DNA from: Halichoerus grypus
Taxonomy: Eukaryota; Chordata; Mammalia; Carnivora; Phocidae
Direction: 5' to 3'
Assembly: GCF_964656455.1 (NCBI RefSeq)
Contig: NC_135718.1
Coordinates: 145,930,262-145,994,261 of the forward strand
DNA length: 64,000 bases
Numbering within the stretch: position 1 is the stretch's first letter; every line of letters begins with the position of its first letter. The translations under genes were made by a program, and so were the position numbers. Of this stretch, positions 45,648-58,109 are shown in pieces. The notes below the pieces were generated by a model. That model worked only from the letters and a program-made list of their open reading frames with translations, was not told the DNA's origin and searched no databases.

Positions 45648-46775
45648 GAATGTTGAAAAAGAAAACCAAAGCTGGTGGCATCACAATTCCAGACTTCAAG
45701 CACAAAAACAGACACAAGGATCAATGGAACAGAATAGGGAAGCAGAAATGGAGCCTCAACTCTATGGTCAACTAATCTTCGACAAAGCAGGAAAGAATAT
45801 CCAAGGGAAAAAAGTCTCTTCAACAAATGGTGTTGGGAAAATTGAACAGCCACATGCAGAAGAATGAACCTGGGCCATTTTCTTATATCATACACAAAAA
45901 TAGACTCAAAATGGATGAAAGAACTAAATGTGAGACAGGAATCCATCAAAATCCTAGAGGAGAACACAGGCAGCAACCACTGTGACCTCAGCCACAGCAA
46001 CTTCTCGCTAGACACGTCTCCAAAAGCAAGGGAAGCAAGGGCAAAAATGAACTACTCGGACTTCATCAAGATAAAAAGCTTTTGCACAGCAAAGGAAACA
46101 GTCGACAAAACCAAAAGACAACTGACAAAATGGGAGAAGATATTTGCAAATGACATATCAGATAAAGGGCTAGTATCCAAAATCTATAAAGAATTTATCA
46201 AACTCAACACCCAAAGAACAAATAATCCAATCAAGGAATGGGCAGAAGACATGAACAGACATTTCTTCAAAGAAGACACACAAATGGCCAACAGACCCAT
46301 GAAAAAATGCTCAACATCACTCGGCATCAGGGAAATACAAATCAAAACCACAAAGACATACCACCTCACACCAGTCAGAATGGCTAAAATTAACAAGTCA
46401 GGAAACAACAGATGTTGGCAAGAATGCGGAGAAAGGGGAACCCTCTTACACTGTTGGTGGGAATGCAAGCTGGTGCAGCCACTCTGGAAAACAGTACGGG
46501 GGTTCCTCAAAAAGTTGAAAATAGAGCTACCCTACAACGCAGAGATTGCACTACTAGGTATTTATTCAAAGGATACAAACGTAGTGACCCGAAGGGGCAC
46601 CTGCACCCCAGTGTTTATAGCAGCAATGTCCACAATAGCCAAACTGTGGAAAGAGTCCAGATGTCCACTGACAGGTGAATGGATAAAGAAGATGTGATAT
46701 ATATATATCTCACTACCTCTGAAACTAATAATACATTATATGTTAATTAATTGAATTTAAATAAATTTTAAAAAT
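45648..46775 (+). mobile_element. 5'-truncated L1 nested in an older L1
   Basis: Plus-strand L1 starting in late ORF2. It jumps from AAGAAGATGTGATATATATA straight to CTCTGAAACTAATAATACAT, so the end of ORF2 and start of the 3' UTR are deleted. It ends with TTGAATTTAAATAAATTTTA. ACATACAGTGTAATA (45631-45645) and ATCATACAATGTAATA (from 46774) are the duplicated host L1 sequence. Confidence 0.9.
45864..46697 (+). pseudogene. L1 ORF2 C-terminal remnant, 277 codons open
   Basis: An unbroken frame covering only the C-terminal ORF2 part. It contains [20 protein letters not shown] and the cysteine motif CX3CX7HX4C ([10 protein letters not shown] then HCWWEC). The endonuclease and reverse transcriptase are absent because of 5' truncation, and the end is lost to an internal deletion. 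It is homologous to 31306-31995 of the full-length L1. No function expected. Confidence 0.93.
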
Positions 46776-47590
46776 CATACAATGTAATATTGGTCTGAGG
46801 GGTAGAATTCAGTTATATACAACACCCAGTGCTCATGATAACAAGTGCCCTCCTGAATACCCATCACTCGTCTAGCCCATCCCGCACCCGCCTCCCTCCA
46901 TCAACCCTCAATTTGTTCTCTATCCTTAAGAGTCTCTTATGGTCTCTCTCTCTCTCCCTTTCTCTCTCTTAATGAAGTGACTTTTGGAACGAAGGATGGA
47001 GGCTGGTTGCCTGGGGAGCCAACCTGAGTAGAAGTTAGAACTTCCATTCTCACCTGCTGATTTATGGGGAGGAGAGAGGGGCTGGAGGTTGAATCAATCA
47101 CCAAAGACCAATGACTTGCCTGTGTAATAAAGCCTCCATAAAACCCCCCAAAAAAGGACAGGATCTGAAGAGCTTCCAGGTTGGTGAATCAGAATGCTTC
47201 CATGTGCCATCATGCTGGGCCCAAATTCCAAAGGACAGAGGGTCATCCTGTCCTATGTATCTCTTCACCTGGCTGTTCATTCATATTTATGTCCTTTGTA
47301 ATAAACTGATAATCTAACGAGTACACTAGTGTCCTAAGTCCCATGAGCTACTCTAGCAAAATAATCGGACCCATAGAGGGGGTCAGATGTACAGGTGACA
47401 CCCCGGACCTGAGAGTGGTACCTGGAGTGGAGGACTGAGCCTTTAACCTGTGGGATCTGACAGTATCTCCAGACAGATAGTTCCAGAATTGAGTTGAGTT
47501 GTAGGACACCCAGCTGGTGTCCCAGAATTGCTTGGTGGTGTGGGGAAAAAACTCACACATTGTAATTGTCCCCAGAATTGGAACCATGAA

Positions 47591-48627
47591 ATGCATTTTA
47601 CATTAAAACTTCAGTGAACAAGATTTGTCCATCTGTAATGATACAAGGGGCCACTTCACGTATTTCATCTTGAGAGGTCATTATTAGGAATATCAATTAC
47701 CACATTTCATTGATGGGGGAAGAGTCACTCAATATTCAGTCCTTGTTGATAGGATATCAGGTAAACAGCCTCTTCTGAGGCAAAGACATGGGTTGGACAC
47801 AAATTCAGTCACTTTTGAACACTTGAACCATAGCAAGAGGGTCACTGAATTTTCCCTCCCCCAAGAGTCAGTTCCTATGGGCTCAAAGAGACCTTTTTAT
47901 TTGGTGCTTAGCCTGGCTTTTACACAAGGGACTAAAATGTTATATTATTTGGGCCAGATCCATCAAAACTAATGAGGCCTCTGAACTTTATGGCTCTTCT
48001 TCTCCATCATAGACTATTATCGGTGACCTATGAGTTCTCCCCTTCTGAGAGCTGCCCGGGGGCTCAGCCACATAACTCGGGCATAACTGCCTCCCGGTCC
48101 CAAAACCAGCCCTGCCTTTCTGTGCAGATGGCCATGCTGAGAATCAATTCATCAGATGGCTCCAAAGAGCTCAATACAATTAAGAATATGCAATCTGGAA
48201 AAGTCCCAAGCCCAGACAATTCACCCAGCGCTCTCTGTTCTGGCCTTCCAAAAGTAACTGGCTCAGCCCTGTCCCTTCAGTGGTACGAGGAGTGACCTAG
48301 AAGGAGAGGGACAAGCATGCTCCTGTTCAGTACTCAGTGGCCATTTTGAAATTACAGAAGGAGAGCAGATGGAGAAGTAACCTCAAATGAATATTCATAA
48401 GAAGAAAATCAATTATCCACCTTATGTGCCACCTGCCCTATCAACCCAACTTAGCACACAGCTGTGAGAGGCAGGGGGGCATATACGCAAATCACAGGCT
48501 CCACCTCGAAGGCATTCACAGAGTCCAAGGGTCCAATGCCAAACCTGGAATTTTGGCACATCTGACCTGAAAAGATGGAATATGCTGAGTTTGTGACCTT
48601 TAAAACAGGAACCAAAGCCATAGAAAG
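47591..48627. other. Unassigned non-coding DNA
   Basis: No repeat or exon recognised. The 107-aa frame at 47972-48295 shows no domain. Confidence 0.4.
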
Positions 48628-48800
48628 ATGGCAGGGTATAATGGAAAGAGCAAAGCTTTCCAAGTCAGACTAGCCTGGGCTCAAATCCCAGCATTGACCC
48701 TTCTTAACTCCTGCCCTTCCGTTCTGACTCTACTGGACAGATTACCCAGACTCAGCCTCCCTGTCCTCACCTGCACAACAGGGGGAGACACCAACTCGTG
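48628..48800 (+). repeat. MIR SINE remnant
   Basis: GCAGGGTATAATGGAAAGAG, CAGACTAGCCTGGGCTCAAA, TCCCAGCATTGACCCTTCTT and a later TGTCCTCACCTGCACAAC follow plus-strand MIR with some loss. Confidence 0.7.
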
Positions 48801-48949
48801 TCCAGGGTGGCGAGACAGGGCAGAGGGACCTTGTGAGATGACAGATGCAAAGCACCCATGCGTGGCAGGAATGAGTAACTCCTAGGTCCTCCTGCCCCAA
48901 GGACACCATGACATAGGGGATAGACCGGCTCCACAAACATCAAAACCAT

Positions 48950-51813
48950 GAAAACGGATTGTCTAGTGATGGATGAAGATGTGTGATCCCTAGAAGTTCA
49001 TGACTCCAACATAGGACTTTTTAGGGACCCAAGACCTATTTAAAGGATTTGATATGAATATAAAATTCTTGACTATTTTCAGTTGTTATTTTAAATAACA
49101 TAGCTCCCTTGCATAGATCCTTTATTCCTGCATCCAGAGCTATTATAAGGACAAGGCCACCAGGGTTTACCCAGCATTAAAAAATGTAAAGGATCTCAAA
49201 ATCATAAACTGTGCTTTCAAAAGCATTTTACAAAGTAGCAGAAATGAAGGGAACCAGAGAGCCGGGGTCAAGGGCAGGGACCCCCATTTGCCCCAGGGCC
49301 CCTTTCTGAGGTCAGGGTCTACAGCCCCACACTCACACCCCTGCCTCTGCCCACTCTCCGAGTGGGAGGCAAAGAATGGTCTCCATCAGCCCAAACAGCT
49401 GTTCCCTGGCAATACCCTATTCCTAACTCTCTCATGAAGCCATCACAAAGCCGACTCAGGCTTCCTACAATGAAAACTCCAGCTTTCAATATAATTCCCT
49501 TATTGTGGAAAGTGGGAGGTGGGGGGTGGCAGTTAAAAGAGGGTCTTATGAAGACAATTTCTATTCTTGAGTGCTTATGACTTGCCTCTAGGCTGTTTTT
49601 TTTTTCCTTGTTTTTTGTTTTCCCAGTTTGCTGATCTGAGTGTGTGTTTGAAAAAAGCAGAAGATGGAAGGAAGAAGAGAAAGGATTTGTGTGATTGATC
49701 ACCGCACCAGATAAACACCCTGACCTCGTGATTCAGTAATGCCAAGAGAGAACTGAATCACTCTAATTCAGGGCTACGGAGCAGCTTCCCTTCCCAAACC
49801 ATAATAGGGAGCGAGTCATTGGAGGCACCTGGGTCCCTTCCTGCCTCTTAGACAGCCAGGTGGCCACTGCCTTTCTCTCTCTCCAGGTGGGCACAGATCG
49901 CCGACAACCCAGAGCCCTCCGTCACCTAGAATTCTGCCAGGACCTCAGAATGTCTCACCCTCTTCGCAGGAAGTGGGACAAAAGCCTAACTCAGTGTCCC
50001 ACATAGGCATCACCCTCTCCCAGCCTGTGCGCGATAGTCACACAACCCCCCCCCCCCGACGGCTGTAGCAGCCCCTCAGCTCCCCCCAGACAGAGGTGGA
50101 CAGCTTGGAGGTGAAAAGGCAGCAAACAGGAGACCCCTCATCCATTCTCACCGCCTCGCCTACCTAACCAGAGGCGAAAAAGCGCACACACAGTCCAGCC
50201 CACACGTCAGAAGCTTTGCCCTGTACCTCGGCCCCAAACTCACGCAACCCCATGCTTGAGGCCGGGACAAAACGCAGAGTTCCCCTCCAATGGGAGTAGT
50301 GCGGGACTGCCAGAAAGGGCGGGGGACGCCTGGAAGGAGGGGGAGGGAAACAGGAGGAAAAGAAAAGGGTGGTTCATAAAACCCTGCTGTTTCAGGTCAA
50401 GCCCCCAGGCAGGTCTTTTTTCCACAAGTTCAGGACCATCCTCCTCCTCCATAGCCTGACTTCTAAGGGCTTTCAGAAGGGCCCTAGAAGGAAAAGTATA
50501 ACTCCTTTCCTGCACTTGGCTCTCTAGAAGCCCTCTCTTCATCTCGCCGCCCTGAGACCACACAGCCTGGCCTCTGGGCCTCGCCCATGATGTACATGTC
50601 CCCCTGCTCCCTGCTCCTCTCCCTGAGCTTCTTGGCACCCAGGACCCTGCCTCTCTCCTGGCTTTTGTTCCTAGGTCCATATGTTTGTTGCGTCTGCTCA
50701 CCCGGTCTGTCTCTCAACCTGTCTCACTCCCCAGTCCCGTGCACCAGAAACACCTGCAGAGTCTTGGTGAAGGGCCTCTATCCAGAGCACGAGAAGGAAC
50801 CCAATAGGCCACTGAGCCAGCATGGGTCACCATCATTCCCCTGGTTCTCTTCCATGACATTTCCCTGATGCTATTATTCCCTAGAAATCCTAAAGAAGGT
50901 CATTGGGGGTGATTAAGACAAAGAGGAAAAAAAGCAAGCAAAGTCCTCGTGCATCCTGTTCCAGGGAGGGCCTCGTGTGGCAGGCCGAGCTTCTCAGTGA
51001 CCTGCAGGCTCAGCCCGGTGTTCATCAGCAGAGCCTGGCCCAGCTGCAGTGTCAATGGGAGACTGGAGAATTACATCAGGGAAGACGAATGTGTCCCCTG
51101 TGAGCAGGATGGAGGTCAGCAAGTCGCTTCGTCCAGCTTTAAATCTCTGAGGTGTGACATGGCGGACATGGAGATCTCCTTTATTTTCTTTTTGATAGCA
51201 ACTCTGGACATATTGCAGCCCAGGTCGCTGTATATATTCAGGCCCTGACAGCCCTGCAGAAGGCCTTTCCCCACACAATGGGGGCATTCTCCGTGGCAGC
51301 CTGCATCCGAGGCTGGGACAGAGCTGCCATTCAGGCCCCAGCAAGAAGGCCCTCCCACCACAGCCGGGAAAAGGGCCCGCTTGTCTGCCCCAAAGGTTCG
51401 GGAAGAAGGAAGGGTCCCGCCCTCACCTCCGTGCTGCGCGGGCGGGAGGTTGTTGAGGTGAAGGATCGGCTTCAGAAGCTGGCACTGGCTTTGTGAAAGG
51501 CTGGACAAAGACCTCATCATCTCTTCCCCGACGGTCTCTCCTGAAGACGAGATGGAGGAGATGTTAAGTCTTGTGCCCCACACACGAAACCAAGCCAGTG
51601 ATTCTCTCCCAAACATAATGTGATTGTCCATATGATGACTCGGCAGAGCATCTACTGCACTGAAGATACTGGAACACAATCTTCTACCCCCACACCCTTG
51701 AACTGTGGTCTTTCTTTCTCCTCTTTCCCTCCCCTCCACACCTGGATCCAGAGCTAGTGCTTTCTACCCAGGGGAAGTTCATCCCCCACCTTCACTGCTT
51801 GTGGAAACCTCTT
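48950..51813. other. Mostly unique DNA, no gene recognised
   Basis: About 2.9 kb nearly free of recognisable repeats, with moderate to high GC at 50.2-51.7 kb. Minus-strand frames of 153 codons (50240-50701) and 207 codons (51116-51739) are open but lack known domains. A C run sits at about 50047-50058. It could hold a regulatory element or non-coding RNA exon, but nothing in the sequence proves it. Confidence 0.4.
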
Positions 51814-52019
51814 TTTTTTTTTTTTTTTAAGATTTTATTTATTTATTTGACAGAGAGAGAGCGCACACATGTGCGTGCACGCAAGCAGGGGGAGCAGCAG
51901 AGGGAGAAGCAGACTTCCCACCAAGCAGGGAGCCCAATGCAGGACTCGATCCCAGGACCCTGGGATCATGACCAGAGCCAAAGGCAGACACTTAACCTAC
52001 TGAGCCACCCAGGCGCCCT
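51814..52019 (-). mobile_element. Can-SINE
   Basis: Reverse-complement full-length SINE (TTATTTATTTATTTGACAGA to GAGCCACCCAGGCGCCC) with a perfect 15-bp TSD TTGTGGAAACCTCTT at 51799-51813 and 52020-52034. It landed in or beside an L2 remnant. Confidence 0.97.
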
Positions 52020-52034
52020 TTGTGGAAACCTCTT

Positions 52035-52310
52035 ATTCTCTTGCCCGCGCTGTAACCTCTGCCTGGAATGCCCTCCCCTCCCTCCCTGCCCTTTTGTCCA
52101 AGAAGAAATTCTCACTTCCAAGCTGAGCTTCTCAGACCTTCAGTCCCGGGCTCGCTGACCACTCCCTGCCCCCACGGTGTAAGTCCCTCTCCTAACGGGC
52201 TATTTTTTTTTGCCATTACTTGTTTACCTGCGTCCTCCCAGGGGTGGTTTATTTTCGTTCATCTTTACTGTCTTCATCTCTATGCCCCAGTCAGCACAAT
52301 AAGCATTTTA
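52035..52310 (+). repeat. L2-like LINE remnant
   Basis: CCTCTGCCTGGAATGCCCTC, AGAAGAAATTCTCACTTCCA and CCATTACTTGTTTACCTGCG match the L2 3' half. Confidence 0.65.
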
Positions 52311-52312
52311 TT

Positions 52313-52365
52313 TTTTTTGAAGATTTTTTTTATTTATTTGAGAGAGAGAGAGTGCACAAGCAGTG
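52313..52365 (-). mobile_element. Can-SINE 3' fragment
   Basis: TTGAAGATTTTTTTTATTTA, TTTGAGAGAGAGAGAGTGCA and CAAGCAG are only the tail-side part of a reverse-complement SINE. The head is absent. Confidence 0.8.
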
Positions 52366-52834
52366 TGGAGGGCTTCATCCAACAACTTTTCCCTCCTTCC
52401 CTTCTGTTGGCACACTGTCACAGAACTGGGGGCACATTTCGCAGCCCACAGAGTTTCAGCAGGTGGGAAAGGAGAGCAGCTTGGCGAAAGAATGACTTGA
52501 AATGGGAGGATCCTTATAAAGGCTTCGGTTGTTCCGTCTGCACTCCCGGCCCAAGGGTAGCTGTCTCTTCTTCCCAGTGATCCCTCGGTCTGTGGGACCT
52601 GGCCACCTCTCAACCATTGCTCGTGGCGGAAAGAGATTCCTACAAGGTGGAAGATCCTGAATGTATCCACAAGGAAGACAAAACAAGCCAAACCTGGACC
52701 TGACTGAGCCCTAAGTCCTTTACTGTTTCCATCTACCTCTTTCTGCCTCCTTGGTTAGAAAGGCGAGAGGCATTATAAAGAGTGACCAGGTTAAAAAAAA
52801 AGAAAAAAAGACTGTCATCTGGACTGACATGGCT

Positions 52835-53010
52835 CAGGGTTCAAATCTCAGCTCCACTGTTCCCTAGCTGTGTCACTGTGAGCAAGCTCCTTGCCTTGCT
52901 AAACCTCGGTTTCTTCATCTGTAAAATGGAAATGAAAATATGCAGCTCAGAAGGCTAATAGGCGACATAAGACAATGTCTATGAAACATCTAACATGTTT
53001 CCTGAGAAAG
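52835..53010 (+). repeat. MIR SINE remnant
   Basis: AGGGTTCAAATCTCAGCTCC, TAGCTGTGTCACTGTGAGCA, AACCTCGGTTTCTTCATCTG and TAAAATGGAAATGAAAATAT: a well-preserved MIR. Confidence 0.88.
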
Positions 53011-54494
53011 AAAAACTCAGGAAATGCTACTCCCTTCACTTTAATCCCAGTTCCCAAAGTGTAGGTGTTACACGTGTAAAATAGATTTCGTACTCAAATA
53101 AGTTTGTGAAGTGCTTGGTGAAACAAATTAACACCCTTTTCTTCTCTGCGGGACTTCTCAGATCCTTTAACCCGCCAACATGAGCTGTGAATTTCCAAGA
53201 GGCACTGTAGTCTGCAGGCTTCCCTGGGCCCCTGTGACCACAAAGCCCTCTTCCTGGAACATCACTCCTTGGCTTGCTATTTAGGAAACAATACTTTAAA
53301 GAAAATATAGCAATTAAATGTCACACGGTACAGATGACCCCTTCTTCTGGAATCTGTAAATGGCCTCCGTTTCCCTTCAGGGAAGCCATCACCAAAGAAG
53401 AGAACCCAAACTAGGCTTTCTTCCCCCACACTGCTGCATAAAATGACTGTTCCTAACTTTTTCCTAGACGCGGTACCCACTGTCTCAGCCTTCGCTACTC
53501 ATGTCTCTGCTCATGTTCCCTAGCACTTACGTCTCAGGAAGGAATTGGGGCCAAAAGTGAAAGGAGAGGGGTGAACGGTTAAGCATATTTTTCAGGTTTT
53601 TGTCTCATTTTATGCCTTACATACCAATTTTCTCTTCATAGAGATTTTTGAGCCCATGTGTAGCCGCAGAGAAATTTCCAGGCCATTTCTCCACTTCACA
53701 CACCGCTGTAGAGGCAGCAGGGGAAGGACTCCCATGGCCGCCTGGCAGAGTTAGAAACAGCCACCCAGAGCAGTTCAGCCAGAGAGCAAACCACCCTGCG
53801 AAGAGGGCACGGCCTCCCCAAGGCCATAGGGGAGCCCGAAAAGCGTATTCTGTGATCACAATCGCTTCCACACACCAGCGATAGACCCTGGCATGTTGCG
53901 AAACCAGCCGGGACTGCTCAAAAGTGGATTTCATTTTGCAGAGACAGGGAATTAATATGCACGCTCAGTCTTTCCACACTGTCTTTCAGGTATGGAGCCG
54001 CTCTAGACACTTCGGTCCAATAAAGCTCTGCCTAGAGACCTGCCTGATAGCTTTACACTTTAGTTTGTGGATTAGATTCAAGGACAGTTTATCCCGTCAT
54101 GCAGATGAGAATGTCACACGGCTCACCTTCACCGCTGTCCCCTGAATCCGGTGGCACACTTAATCCCGCCAAGTCAAACGCGAAGTACAGTCGTATCAGC
54201 TGGGGAGAGGTAGATGAATTGGAGAAAAGAGCTTTGAAAATAAGGATTAATGCTACCAAGTTTCAGTCTCAAAATCCTCATCCCCCCACACTCCACCCCC
54301 AGCTGCGTTCCTCCAAGCTTAGTAATAGCCCCACGTGTAGGGCAGTGCCTGGCTCCAGGGAAGCACACACTCATCTCTGCAGAATGAAGACCCATCTGTT
54401 GAGCACTTAGGCTGAGAAGCCCCGTGTGGGGATCTCATCCTCATGCTAGCTTGGCAAAATAGACAACTCTTCCCATTTAACAGATGGTAACATC
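53011..54494. other. Unassigned non-coding DNA
   Basis: No repeat or exon recognised. The 105-aa minus frame at 53617-53934 and the 103-aa plus frame at 54099-54410 show no domain. Confidence 0.4.
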
Positions 54495-54511
54495 AAGACT
54501 CACAAAGGTTC

Positions 54512-54714
54512 GGGACGCCTGGGTGGCTCAGTTGGTTAAGCGTCTGCCTTCCGCTCAGGTCATGATCCCAGGGTTCTTGGATCGAGCCCCGCGTTGGGCT
54601 CCCTGCTCAGCGGGGAGCCTGCTTCTCCCTCCCCCTCTGCCGCTGCCCCCTGCCTGTGTTCTCCTGCTCTCTCTCCGTCAAATAAATAAATAAAATCTTA
54701 AAAAAAAAAAAAAA
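54512..54714 (+). mobile_element. Can-SINE
   Basis: GGGACGCCTGGGTGGCTCAG to CAAATAAATAAATAAAATC plus a long A-tail. A perfect 17-bp TSD AAGACTCACAAAGGTTC lies at 54495-54511 and 54715-54731. Looks young. Confidence 0.98.
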
Positions 54715-54959
54715 AAGACTCACAAAGGTTCAAAACATACCCAGGGAGGCTCTCACAGCATCTAAATCACAGACAAGGCTAGCGATGGTGAAGGAAATGG
54801 ACCGCCAAACTCCCTACATCTGAAATGCAGGGCGTCCGCCTCCCTCATTGTTGGGCTGCCATTTCAGAGTCTTTGAATATCATTGAAAATGGGAAATGTC
54901 ATACTGGTTCCTGTTCTCTCCCAACAATAATTACTCTCCTGCACCTAGGGCTTTCTCTT

Positions 54960-55155
54960 TTCCAGGAATTATTCTACATAATTTATTTATGTTACCTACC
55001 TCATCCTCACGACAACCCAGTCGACCAGGTCTGAGTCTTGTCCCCCATTTTACAGAGAAGGAAACCAAGGTCCCTCAAGGTCAAATGCCTTTTCAAAAGT
55101 TTAAGAGCCAGAATTCAAATCCAGACAAGATGGGCTGGCTGCGGAGCCCACACAA
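54960..55155 (-). repeat. MIR SINE remnant
   Basis: ATTATTCTACATAATTTATT, CCTACCTCATCCTCACGACA, CCCATTTTACAGAGAAGGAA and AGAGCCAGAATTCAAATCCA fit a reverse-complement MIR. Confidence 0.75.
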
Positions 55156-55289
55156 ACTCTAAGCCGTCAGTTTTTACCACCTGCCCTGCTGTGCTTTCCC
55201 AGCAGGTGAACTTTTTCCCCATTAGACTGATAGTTCCTCCAGTGTGGTAACCAAATTCCATTCATCTTGTATATATATGTGTGGGTATA

Positions 55290-55340
55290 AACACACACAC
55301 ACACACACACACATACACACACACACACACACACACATAC
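55290..55340 (+). repeat. (CA)n microsatellite with a CATA interruption
   Basis: Two CA runs joined by ACATACAC, following a short TATATATGTGTG block. Confidence 0.97.
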
Positions 55341-55724
55341 CCTAAGCACTAGGCATGGCACATAATAAGTACTTAATAAATTTTTAATTTCTTCCATCAA
55401 TTAACCCCACTCATTTTGCTCTTGTAATGTCTCATCTTATAGGTGAGAAGTTATGTATTATTTTGGTCCCATTGTATAGGCAAGAGGTTACCTCATCTCT
55501 GCAAAGAGCTTCCAGAACTCATTAAAAAATAAAAAGCATGTTCACTTGGAAAAAGATGTCAGAAGTTGTATCTGAGAAGAAGGTCTTCTGAACCCAACAC
55601 TTCAAACCCTCAGGAGGAAGTTTGGGGAAAAAATTGGGGAAATCTATTTAAGACCATCTCCCCAGTGATCACCCACAAACTGCCTGCTGAAAGCCCAAGT
55701 CTAGGGAGATTCTCTCCTGCAAGG

Positions 55725-55901
55725 TTTTGACAAGAACTTGTTTCAATCCTAATGCCACTAGAACCACCTGGGAAACATTAAAAATACACGATGCCCAGGC
55801 CCCGTCCCTGACACTGATCCTGTCGGTCCAGGGAGGGCTCCAGCTCATCAGCATCTTTTCAAAGCTCCCAGGTGGTTCTAACACATAGCCAGACCTGAGC
55901 C
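55725..55901. mobile_element. MER5A-like DNA transposon (hAT-Charlie)
   Basis: AACCACCTGGGAAACATTAA, ATGCCCAGGCCCCGTCCCTG, CAGCTCATCAGCATCTTTTC and CTCCCAGGTGGTTCTAACAC follow the MER5A layout. Non-autonomous and inactive. Confidence 0.75.
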
Positions 55902-56499
55902 CCAATAAACTGCACTCAAAGCAGGAAGGATTTGTCAGTAGAGAGACTGAAAGAACATTCCCAATCCACAGCCCAAAAGACTGAGCCTCACCTGGGAATG
56001 GGGTGTCGTGTTCTTATTAAGGCTCTCAGGGCGCCTTCATAAACAGAAGGTGTATTGGTGGGTGGCTGATGTCTGAGCCCTGAGAAGGCAGAGGGGTAAG
56101 TCCACGGCAGAGAGAAGTAGCCGCAGGTGAAGACCCCACAGAAAAATCACAGTTCACCAGCTGAGAGGTCATCCTGGCAGTCACCGACCGCCACATGGAA
56201 AGGGTCATCGAGGTCATCCAGTTGATTCTCCTTCTCTAGGGAACCCCCAGCCATTCTGGGGATGTGGGAACCAAGCTCTAAACAAGGCTCTAGGGAGAAG
56301 GGTCTCAGCCACCTCTCCATCAGAGGAATCCACACCGCTGAGACCACTGGACACTGGGTCGGTGGAACACACCCTGTGAACTCCACTTGGAATCGGCCCA
56401 ATCTGGCTCCACCCAAATCTTATGCAAGTTTCAAGAAGGAACACATTTCCCACTTTCTTCATGAACTTTCACTGACCACCCAGGTGTCTCTCCCTTGAG

Positions 56500-56705
56500 T
56501 GAACATTTCATCTCTTCTTACTGGGTATTTGTGATACTTGACATTACTCATTAACCTCTGTCCGTGTAAGTCTTCCTCCCACGCTGTGCTGTAATTCCCC
56601 GAGGGCAGGAACTGGCCCACATGTCTTTGCATTGCTCAAGGTTACCTAGGACAGTACTTCCTGCAGAAAAGATACTTAAATAAATATGTGTTGGTTAAGG
56701 CATAA
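56500..56705 (+). repeat. L2-like LINE 3' end remnant
   Basis: CCCGAGGGCAGGAACTGGCC, GTTACCTAGGACAGTACTTC and TACTTAAATAAATATGTGTT match the L2 3' terminus. Confidence 0.65.
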
Positions 56706-58109
56706 ACTGCAATACACTGCACTGGAAGGAACTCAGATCTGAGCTTTAAACCCAAGTACATTTGCAAGCTGCCTACTTAAAAACAAGGTCATCTTTAAAG
56801 ACATTTCTAAATCACGGCTAATTGCAGTGATACTATTTATATACATAAATCAATGTATATAAAACACCCAATAAGTACCTGAAACATAGAGTTCCCTCAA
56901 TAAATGTTAGTTCCCTTTCCGAAAGCACCCTACCTGAAACTGATGATACCAAATGTACCAGCATATAAGGCCCAGGCAAAATTGGCCAATGTACTTCACA
57001 CTGCAAAGCCCAGAGATCCTGGTCCCAGAGGCTCGACTCTTAGACAAAGTATGAAAGACAAGGTGATCTTTGGCTCTAAAGGGACCTGAAATGAGGTTTG
57101 GGAGACGGTGAGATGCTAACCAACTGGAAATCAGACTTATCTCAAGAATCACTTCCAACCCAAAGGTTTGACCTCAGAAGGGTGCTGGAGACAGCTATCA
57201 CTTCGTCACTGCTGGAAGGTGAGTGTTCAACGCTGAGGCATCACTGGCCCACACGGCCCTGGTTTAACATCCCAGGGCTAGGGGTCTGGCCTGTTCTAAA
57301 CCAAATGGGAGCGGAAAGGGGCCACTCTGTCGGGCCTGGACCAGCCGGCTCACGTGCCCCTTACATGTTGGCGAATTTCTTAACTGGCCATGAGGACAGC
57401 TACCCTGCAGGACACCCAGTTGAGTCCATGGCTGTTTATAACACAATGAACGCGTGCGACTTGGAATAAAAATGAAGCTCTGCATCTATGAGAAAGAGGG
57501 TATGTGCTTGTGTATGTCCTTTGAAGTATCGTTAATGACTGAACAAGAACTCACAGCATATTCTTTCCAGAGCAGCTTCGAGACACTTTATAATCTGAGG
57601 AAAAAGGCAGAACCTCTGCTTCTCATATGGGGCAGCTGAGTTTTGTGCCCACCTGCTTTCTCCGACGGACCGGAATTAGCCTCCAGACTCTCCTGCCCAC
57701 CGGTCAGAGGACTGTCCACAGGACTCACTGGCATGTCCTCGGGTGTTGACACTTGCTTTGCAGGTATGTGCGCACCTTGAACTGAGGGGGTAACTGTTCC
57801 TAAAGTCCTCACATGCTATGCCCACTGCTCCGACCGTGACAGCTACGGTTCCCCTATTAGAGGTCAAGAAACCCAAGAACGGGAGAATAAACTAACAATT
57901 TATTAAGCATGGGTAGGGACCAAGGCTAGGCAGCCACAAGCAAAAATGAAGAGCTAAAAGTGTCAAAAAGGGCATTTGCCCATGTCCATTCAAGGTCCCT
58001 CCTCTGGGAGTAACACTTCTTCCAGTGACACATGGGGCTCTCTGGCCCCTTTATTTGCAATCTTCCCAGTTTCCGACTGCTGTGAGCTCATTTGGAGCAG
58101 TTCTTGCAA
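56706..58109. other. Unassigned non-coding DNA
   Basis: No repeat or exon recognised. The 123-aa plus frame at 57098-57469 shows no domain. Confidence 0.4.

Larger units (their letters stand above)
45593..46971 (-). mobile_element. Older L1 3' end, split by a younger L1
   Basis: The left piece 45593-45647 has the antisense L1 3' end (TTATTTAAATTCTAGTTAGT). The right piece from 46776 continues AATGTAATATTGGTCTGAGG, ACAACACCCAGTGCTCATGA and CCATCACTCGTCTAGCCCAT. AGTGAGGTGATATTTG before and AATGAAGTGACTTTTGG after may be its own decayed TSD. Confidence 0.8.
45327..47590 (+). mobile_element. Ancient LTR-like repeat, split by later insertions
   Basis: Same family as 18755-19424. The left piece 45327-45435 holds ATATATATTTTGGTCTTTGT and CACTTGGAATTTCCTGAG. 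The right piece 46976-47590 holds GTAATAAAGCCTCCATAAAA, CCTTTGTAATAAACTGATAA, GATAGTTCCAGAATTGAGTT and GGACACCCAGCTGGTGTCCC. Between them lie a SINE fragment and two L1s. Non-coding relic. Confidence 0.7.

Noticed and set aside
51116..51739. 207-aa minus frame as a confident gene
   Set aside because: No domain, no recognised exon borders and no homologue that I can recall. Kept only as a low-level finding.
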